Source: JAHIVB01 sp964574705 (GTDB lineage: Bacteria; Bacillota_I; Bacilli_A; Izemoplasmatales; Hujiaoplasmataceae). From it: 9,459 nucleotides of DNA. The notes beneath the pieces are model-generated. The model did not search any database. It saw only the letters and a list, made by a program, of their open reading frames with translations, and had not been told where the DNA came from. Positions within the stretch are counted from its first letter, which is position 1; every line of letters begins with the position of its first letter. Below, piece by piece: positions 7,634 through 9,459 of the stretch. Where the stretch lies: contig CAZNOO010000036.1 in assembly GCA_964574705.1 (NCBI GenBank), positions 1 to 9,459 on the forward strand, written 5' to 3'. Both the position numbers and the translations under genes were made by a program.

Positions 7634-7657
7634 AAAAAAAACATCCATTTCTGGATG
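7634..7657 (-). terminator. Terminator downstream of the damaged tRNA-Glu copy
   Basis: Stem CATCCA / TGGATG (7642-7647 and 7652-7657) with loop TTTC, followed on the minus strand by eight T. It sits 17 bp past the 3' end of the tRNA-like fragment at 7675, where a tRNA terminator is expected, and may be the original terminator of this tRNA locus. The other strand also has a short T-run. Confidence 0.7.
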
Positions 7658-7674
7658 CTTTTAGTTTGTTATTT

Positions 7675-7726
7675 TGGTGACTCGTGCGGGGTTCGAACCT
7701 GCGAATGCATGCGTGAAAGGGATGTG
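7675..7726 (-). pseudogene. Degenerate tRNA-Glu(TTC) 3' portion (att-like repeat)
   Basis: This 52-bp stretch matches the tRNA-Glu(TTC) piece at 9408-9459 at 50 of 52 positions, in the same orientation. It contains the encoded CCA end, acceptor strand ACGAGTC, a T-arm with TTCGAAC and an anticodon loop CTTTCAC. The two differences break stems: plus 7700 (C to T) makes an A-C mismatch in the T-stem, and plus 7721 (C to G) makes a C-C mismatch in the anticodon stem. The sequence beyond 7726 does not form a D-arm or an acceptor strand pairing with ACGAGTC. It is therefore a tRNA fragment or pseudogene, best explained as the displaced half of an attachment site. Confidence 0.85.
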
Positions 7727-7884
7727 AGAACACTATCATAAAAAGCCAGTTTTAGCGCTAATTAATGAAAGGAAAAATGTGGATGATTCTTATTTTACCC
7801 CTAAACAAAAAATACGCTGCCTTTCTACTAGATAAATTACAATTGTGTCAATACAATAACATGACTGGATAATCTCATGTTCTC
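7727..7884. other. Gene-free stretch after the Fic gene
   Basis: 158 bp between the tRNA-like fragment and the Fic stop. A dyad AACATGA / TCATGTT (7858-7864 and 7875-7881, 10-nt loop) lies just after the Fic stop but has no T-run, so it is a weak terminator candidate. A 35-codon frame at 7765-7872 (plus) has no convincing ribosome site at its first ATG. Nothing else is recognised. Confidence 0.4.
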
Positions 7885-9042
7885 TTAGATAACGAATGAG
7901 TCTATAACATCTAATATTTCTTTTGAAAAGTAGACAACGTTCCTTTTTGAATCGTTCATTTTCGATAATATGTTCTGATTTAGTAATATATCTACATTGT
8001 TTCTCGCTGCTTGATCATTCATATTGAATTTTTGAACCAAATAAGAAATATCAATGACCGGTTGAGCAATGATTTCATCAATTATTTTCCATATGAAAGA
8101 ATCGCTTCTTGTATTGATTTTTTGAATCCAAGATACCTTTATATTCTGTATTTCATTTAAAGCGTGATATACTTTTGGAACTACGTTCAAGGCTGCTTGG
8201 CATATTTGAATGATAATTTCATTATAATTGCCCTCTCTAAAAACATTCAAAGCATTTACATAGTTGTTTGGGTTTTTAACGAGTCCTACCGAGATCGGAA
8301 TGGTCACGTAATCCAAGAATCCTGAATGATGTAAAATCATTTGAATTAATACTCTTCCAGTTCTACCGTTGCCATCAGAAAAGGGATGAATCGATTCAAA
8401 ATAAGCATGAGCAAATGACGCAACCACAAGCGGATGTAAGTCTGTTCTTTGAACGAATTGAAATAGTTGTTTCAAATTGAGTTCTAGATAGGTAGGATAT
8501 GGAGGAACGTAATCTGCCTCCTGTGGTGAAACTTGTGATTGTCCAATCCAATTTGGCACATCTCGTATCTTCCCGGCTTCTTCAGGATTGGAATCAAATA
8601 ATAGTGAGTGATGAACTTTTAAAATAGACTCGAGACTGATTGTTTCTGTTTGATATAACGACTGAATCAAAGCATTGAGATTTGCAGAAATGATGTTTGC
8701 TTGTTTATTTTTATGATGATGAAGTTGTGCTAATGCAATGTTGCGATTGCTAGAGTTATAATGTTCAATTTGCGAGCTCGATAACGCTTCTGTTCTGAGA
8801 AGGAGCATTGGAAAAAATAATCCCTTGTCTTTTAGGAATCCATCTAGTTTTGATAGTTCTTCAATTGTATCTTGTAATAGCCTCTGTGTTTCAGTATCCA
8901 AATGAATAGTTACGTCGGATAAGTCGCTAATTACAGCACTTAAGTATTTTTCCTTGGTGTAAGTTCTTTTACTTCTAGCAACATAATAGATTCCCTCTTG
9001 AGGAATCCATTCTCTTTCCTCATAAGTCACAAATTTTTTCAT
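7885..9042 (-). CDS. Fic-domain protein (predicted AMP transferase)
   Basis: A 385-aa cytoplasmic protein of the Fic/DOC superfamily, which mostly transfers AMP from ATP to target proteins. The catalytic motif HPFSDGNGRTGR (residues 219-230) is complete, with H219 as the base and the G-N-G-R anion/ATP site. An N-terminal helix carries LRTEALSSSQIEHYN (82-96), where S89-xxx-E93 corresponds to the inhibitory (S/T)xxxE(G/N) motif of class II Fic proteins; the last residue is H94 rather than G or N. The target-flap region is around WIGQS...YVPPYP (165-183). The C-terminal part (about 300-385) looks like a winged-helix domain. Start ATG 9042 follows AGGAG at 7 nt. The gene is alone between two tRNA-Glu repeats, with its own promoter over an inverted repeat. 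There is no separate antitoxin gene; the inhibitory helix is built in. Confidence 0.93.
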   Translation of the reverse strand: MKKFVTYEEREWIPQEGIYYVARSKRTYTKEKYLSAVISDLSDVTIHLDTETQRLLQDTIEELSKLDGFLKDKGLFFPMLLLRTEALSSSQIEHYNSSNRNIALAQLHHHKNKQANIISANLNALIQSLYQTETISLESILKVHHSLLFDSNPEEAGKIRDVPNWIGQSQVSPQEADYVPPYPTYLELNLKQLFQFVQRTDLHPLVVASFAHAYFESIHPFSDGNGRTGRVLIQMILHHSGFLDYVTIPISVGLVKNPNNYVNALNVFREGNYNEIIIQICQAALNVVPKVYHALNEIQNIKVSWIQKINTRSDSFIWKIIDEIIAQPVIDISYLVQKFNMNDQAARNNVDILLNQNILSKMNDSKRNVVYFSKEILDVIDSFVI

Positions 9043-9075
9043 ATTTATGCTCCTACATTAGATTAATGGTATTAT

Positions 9076-9125
9076 TTATTCTATGATATCACATTATCGT
9101 AGAATAAGCAATAGAATTATTCTAT
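9076..9125 (-). promoter_or_regulatory. Fic promoter overlapped by two related dyads (operator candidate)
   Basis: On the minus strand the -35 is TTGCTT (plus 9106-9111) and the -10 is TATCAT (plus 9083-9088), 17 nt apart, with TG in the extended -10 position. The promoter is covered by the inverted repeat TTATTCTATGATA / TATCGTAGAATAA (9076-9088 and 9095-9107; 12 of 13 pairs, 6-nt spacer). Immediately upstream is a second perfect dyad, ATAGAAT-t-ATTCTAT (9111-9125). All four arms share the element ATTCTAT (one with a C variant). Confidence 0.7.
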
Positions 9126-9363
9126 ACTATATTTGCGAACTTGGTGTTTAGTAGACAAGAAGTCTAATATATCAACAATTTTGGGAATTAATTCCTATTA
9201 TTGCTTTAAGGATTGAAACTGATGCTTTGTATAGTTATGGTATCATAACTTCAATTTACATCCATTCCAATCAGAGTTTTCTGCTGAAATTTATCCCAAA
9301 AAATCTGACCCTTAATATTAATCATTTTGAGCAATTCATTGAAATTTAAGGGTCAATTTTATT
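9126..9363. other. Gene-free stretch with several dyads
   Basis: No reading frame of coding quality is seen. It holds the perfect 12-bp palindrome GGAATTAATTCC (9184-9195), a hairpin AGTTATG-gtat-CATAACT (9233-9250), and a 10-bp perfect inverted repeat TGACCCTTAA / TTAAGGGTCA (9306-9315 and 9346-9355) with a 30-nt loop. On the minus strand the last is followed by GATTTTTT, so it may be a second terminator for the tRNA transcript. No RNA gene is recognised. Confidence 0.5.
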
Positions 9364-9394
9364 AAAAAAAAAGTTAGCGATAACCGCTAACTTT
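9364..9394 (-). terminator. Terminator of tRNA-Glu(TTC)
   Basis: Inverted repeat AAAGTTAGCG / CGCTAACTTT (9370-9379 and 9385-9394) with loop ATAAC. On the minus strand the stem runs into a long T-tract (A-run starting at 9364). It lies 14 bp past the tRNA 3' end. Confidence 0.9.
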
Positions 9395-9407
9395 CTATCT
9401 TAACTAT

Positions 9408-9459
9408 TGGTGACTCGTGCGGGGTTCGAACCCGCGAATGCATGCGTGAAAGGCATGTG
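9408..9459 (-). tRNA. tRNA-Glu(TTC), 3' portion, cut by window edge
   Basis: Read on the minus strand: anticodon stem CATGC, loop CTTTCAC, stem GCATG, variable region, T-arm GCGGG-TTCGAAC-CCCGC, acceptor strand ACGAGTC, then ACCA. All visible stems pair perfectly. The anticodon TTC (plus 9448-9450) reads GAA and GAG Glu codons. CCA is encoded. The 5' half (D-arm and first acceptor strand, expected GACTCGT) lies past 9459. It is followed by a strong terminator. Confidence 0.9.

Noticed and set aside
7675..7726. A second functional tRNA-Glu.
   Set aside because: Mismatches in both the T-stem and the anticodon stem, and no D-arm or matching acceptor strand upstream.
7765..7872. 35-codon plus-strand frame next to the Fic gene, considered as a small antitoxin.
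   Set aside because: No convincing ribosome site at the first ATG, no promoter, no recognisable content, and it faces the Fic gene convergently. The Fic protein carries its own inhibitory helix.
9205..9219. TTTAAGGATTGAAAC resembles the 3' end of some type I/III CRISPR repeats.
   Set aside because: It is a single copy. No second copy at 60-75 bp spacing and no cas gene is visible.

Overview
The window is an AT-rich bacterial chromosome segment with tightly spaced genes, strong Shine-Dalgarno sites and standard-code reading frames (Trp is TGG). The content suggests a low-GC Firmicute or an Acholeplasma/Izemoplasma-like relative: a long clostridial-type GltX of about 550 aa, a uracil permease of the Firmicutes type, a DUF4349-type lipoprotein, and a Glu tRNA with a Bacillus-like acceptor stem. 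All eight protein genes end in TAA (6) or TAG (2), none in TGA. The lineage is inferred, not proven.

Layout. Positions 1-41 hold the 5' half of a tRNA-Glu(CTC) on the minus strand, cut by the window edge and only 12 nt downstream of the gltX stop (gltX 54-1706, minus). Enzyme and substrate tRNA are therefore probably on one transcript. gltX is divergent from a plus-strand run: an MFS exporter (1847-3166) whose promoter carries a perfect palindrome between -35 and -10, then a PfkB/ribokinase-fold kinase (3253-4383, start corrected from the first ATG), then a 71-aa two-helix membrane protein (4405-4620). A strong bidirectional terminator (4632-4660) separates these from the minus-strand uracil/xanthine-type permease (4662-5951), a four-helix membrane protein of unknown role (6078-6494) and a DUF4349-like lipoprotein (6664-7512, start corrected).

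The right end is the accessory part. A damaged tRNA-Glu 3' portion (7675-7726) and the 3' portion of an apparently good tRNA-Glu(TTC) (9408-9459) form a 52-bp direct repeat (50/52 identical) in the same orientation, 1733 bp apart. Between them lies one Fic-domain protein gene (7885-9042, minus). Its promoter overlaps a 13-bp-arm inverted repeat and a second dyad built from the same ATTCTAT element. Around 300 bp of gene-free DNA upstream of it holds further dyads. This looks like a very small tRNA-targeted island, or the remnant of one, carrying a single self-regulated Fic gene and no integrase.

How the genes work together. gltX and its tRNA form an aminoacylation unit. The permease, exporter and kinase are ordinary transport and metabolism genes with separate promoters. 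I see no multi-gene defence or biosynthetic system. The Fic/tRNA-Glu repeat unit is the best candidate for something unusual.
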